A stretch of 7,296 bases of DNA, taken from assembly GCA_900551645.1 (NCBI GenBank), contig URWP01000140.1:1-7296 (forward strand). The letters are read 5' to 3'. Shown here piece after piece: positions 5,749 through 7,296 of the stretch. Within the stretch, counting starts at the first letter, position 1. The number at the start of each line of letters is the position of its first letter. Under the pieces are notes generated by a model. It was not told where the DNA came from. It worked only from the letters and a program-made list of their open reading frames with translations, and searched no databases. A program made the translations under genes and the position numbers. Origin of the DNA: an uncultured Bacteroides sp. (GTDB lineage Bacteria; Bacteroidota; Bacteroidia; Bacteroidales; Bacteroidaceae).

Positions 5749-7095
5749 ATGTGGAAGAAAAACAAACACAAGGCAAGCTTCGCCTTCCAAGCCGAAAAGG
5801 TATTCCTGGCCGCAGCTCAACCGCTGGGTAATGTATTCAATGACTTCCAGACCTCACCAAACGGTCTGAATACAGAAGAAGTCATCAAACGACAATCGCT
5901 TTACGGGAGGAACGAAGTGGCACACGAGAAGAAACAACATCCCGTTTCTGCTTTCATCAAGGCATTTATTAATCCGTTTATCGGTGTGCTGACGGCATTG
6001 GTCATTGTTTCCTTTATCATTGATGTCTTGTTGGCCGACCCCGGTGAACAAGATTGGACAGCTATTGTTATCATTTCTACGATGGTAGTGGTCAGTACGA
6101 TTCTTCGATTTGTACAGGAGTGGAAAGCCAACCTTTCCAGTGAATCATTGCTGAAACTGGTCACGAATACCTGTTATGTGATACGGTCGGACCAATCGGA
6201 CGAAGAAATCAGTATTGCTGAGCTGGTACCGGGAGATATTGTACGGATAGCAGCGGGAGACATGATTCCGGCCGATCTTCGACTGATTGAAGCCAAGGAC
6301 TTGTTCGTCAGCCAATCTTCATTGACCGGAGAATCAGATCCTATCGAGAAATGTTCCCAACCCAAAGGCAAAAAAGTCAGCAAAGGCAGTGTCATCGAAC
6401 TGGAAAACATCTGTTTCATGGGCTCGAATGTAGTGAGTGGTTCAGCCATCGGAATCGTGCTGGCAACCGGCAACCAGACCTATCTGGGTCCCATTGCCCG
6501 GAGTATTGCCGGACATCGGGCGGCCACTGCTTTCGATAAGGGTATCAGCAAAGTGAGTTTCTTGTTGGTGCGGTTTATGCTGGTGATGATTCCATTTGTC
6601 TTTTTGGTAAACGGAATCACTAAAGGCGATTGGTTGGAGGCTTTCATCTTTGCCGTATCGGTTGCGGTAGGCCTGACGCCAGAAATGTTTCCGATGATTG
6701 TCACAGCAAATCTTTCAAAAGGGGCACTGGCTATGTCGAAGAAAAAGACCATTGTAAAAGATTTGAATGCCATCCAGAATTTCGGAGCGATGAATATCCT
6801 GTGTACCGATAAGACCGGTACTTTGACCTGCGACCAGATTGTGCTGGAAAAATACATCAATGCCGACGGTAGTCAGGATTTGGACAAACGCATTCTGCGA
6901 CACGCCTATTTCAACAGTTTCTTCCAGACCGGACTCAAGAACCTAATGGACAAGGCCATCCTTTCTCACGTAAAGGAGCTTTCGTTGGAATACTTGAAAG
7001 ACAATTATAAGAAGGTGGACGAAATACCTTTCGACTTTACCCGCCGGCGGAAGCCCGACAGGGGAAACGTCAGATTATCACGAAAGGTGCTGTAG
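5749..7095 (+). CDS. mgtA: Magnesium-transporting P-type ATPase (P3B, MgtA family), N-terminal half, ending at a frameshift
   Basis: Inner-membrane P3B ATPase that imports Mg2+ at the cost of ATP. The N-terminal region has the family sequence HPEGLN-like SPNGLNTEEV (36-45). M1 (about 74-95) and M2 (about 103-122) lead to the actuator domain with LVPGDIVRIAAGDMIPADLR and TGES (193-196). M3 (about 270-287) and M4 (about 295-320) follow, with the ion-binding sequence GLTPEMFPMI (308-317; TPEMLPM in E. coli). The phosphorylation loop is CTDKTGT with Asp354. Family identity continues through DEIPFDFTRRR (residues 424-434). The next 14 residues are unrelated and end at a TAG at 7093-7095, whereas a whole MgtA has about 890-900 residues. 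The remaining protein continues in frame 3 from about 7050 (see the next entry). As read here the product would lack most of the nucleotide-binding domain, the hinge and M5-M10, and could not transport. Start ATG 5749 sits 48 bases after a -7 element and gives a family-like N-terminus. Confidence 0.9.
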   Translation: MWKKNKHKASFAFQAEKVFLAAAQPLGNVFNDFQTSPNGLNTEEVIKRQSLYGRNEVAHEKKQHPVSAFIKAFINPFIGVLTALVIVSFIIDVLLADPGEQDWTAIVIISTMVVVSTILRFVQEWKANLSSESLLKLVTNTCYVIRSDQSDEEISIAELVPGDIVRIAAGDMIPADLRLIEAKDLFVSQSSLTGESDPIEKCSQPKGKKVSKGSVIELENICFMGSNVVSGSAIGIVLATGNQTYLGPIARSIAGHRAATAFDKGISKVSFLLVRFMLVMIPFVFLVNGITKGDWLEAFIFAVSVAVGLTPEMFPMIVTANLSKGALAMSKKKTIVKDLNAIQNFGAMNILCTDKTGTLTCDQIVLEKYINADGSQDLDKRILRHAYFNSFFQTGLKNLMDKAILSHVKELSLEYLKDNYKKVDEIPFDFTRRRKPDRGNVRLSRKVL

Positions 7096-7296
7096 AAGAG
7101 ATGCTCGAGATCTGTACTTTTGCCGAGTTTGACGGGGGAGTACATCCGTTCTCGTCAGAATTGAAACGAAAAGCCCAGGAAATCAGTGAACAAATGAACC
7201 GTCAGGGGATGCGGGTCATTGCAGTTGCCCAAAAAAGTTTTCTGGACAAAGAGTGTGATTTCTGTGTAGAAGATGAAAGCGACATGGTACTTATCG
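7050..7296 (+). pseudogene. mgtA: Continuation of mgtA in a shifted frame (nucleotide-binding domain), cut by window edge
   Basis: Reading from the GAA at 7050, 82 codons are open to the window end and give family-like sequence: EARQGKRQIITKGAVEEMLE, then NRQGMRVIAVAQKSF and ESDMVLI. E. coli MgtA has the equivalents KGALQEIL, NRQGLRVVAVATK and ESDLIL. It is therefore the same gene as the entry starting at 5749. In E. coli MgtA 16 residues (MSVVV...) separate FDFERRR from KGA. Here only 32 bases separate the third Arg codon from the Lys codon, 16 bases short of 48. The lost piece corresponds to about MSVVV plus one base. An ATG at 7101-7103 in this frame lies five bases past the TAG, so separate translation of the rest is conceivable but unsupported. 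The absence of other lesions points to a recent event or an assembly error. Confidence 0.85.

Noticed and set aside
1..7296. Transfer RNA, ribosomal RNA, CRISPR array, insertion sequence or phage genes
   Set aside because: None seen: coding is continuous with short gaps, there are no regularly spaced long repeats, no transposase-like or integrase-like product, and no terminal inverted repeats were recognised.

Overview
The window looks like chromosomal DNA of a gut-type Bacteroidales bacterium (Bacteroides, Phocaeicola or Parabacteroides kind; the genus cannot be fixed from this alone). Three intergenic regions carry exact matches to the Bacteroidetes -7 promoter element TAnnTTTG. The genes mostly lack Shine-Dalgarno sequences at the usual spacing, and the proteins resemble family versions typical of that phylum. 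All genes lie on the + strand.

Layout. Positions 1-1914 hold the 3' part of a large MacB/FtsX-type ABC transporter permease, cut by the left edge. Positions 2033-2707 hold the matching LolD/MacB-type ATPase, followed by a clear intrinsic terminator at about 2727-2763. A separately transcribed hexapeptide-repeat acetyltransferase follows (2896-3462); its -7 element overlaps a palindrome. Next is a two-component pair whose genes overlap by 4 bases: an OmpR/PhoB-type response regulator (3562-4248) and a HAMP-containing sensor histidine kinase (4245-5615). Last is a P3B magnesium-import ATPase of the MgtA family, starting at 5749 and running off the right edge.

Two observations stand out. First, the 133-bp gap between the kinase and mgtA contains four contiguous 11-bp units (5630-5673), three of them sharing TTTTCTAA. 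They end just upstream of a good -7 element that has no -33 partner. Direct repeats at 11-bp spacing are the classic binding geometry of OmpR/PhoB regulators, so the adjacent regulator probably activates mgtA directly. That would make the module a functional counterpart of PhoPQ-mgtA. Second, the mgtA reading frame is broken at about 7050. Comparison with the family spacing shows that 16 bases (five codons plus one, the conserved MSVVV stretch after FDFxRRR) are missing. The rest of the protein continues without a stop in another frame to the window end. This is either a recent inactivation, a heterogeneous site, or an assembly error.

The components are all members of known families. I see no mobile element, CRISPR array, RNA gene or wholly unknown system.
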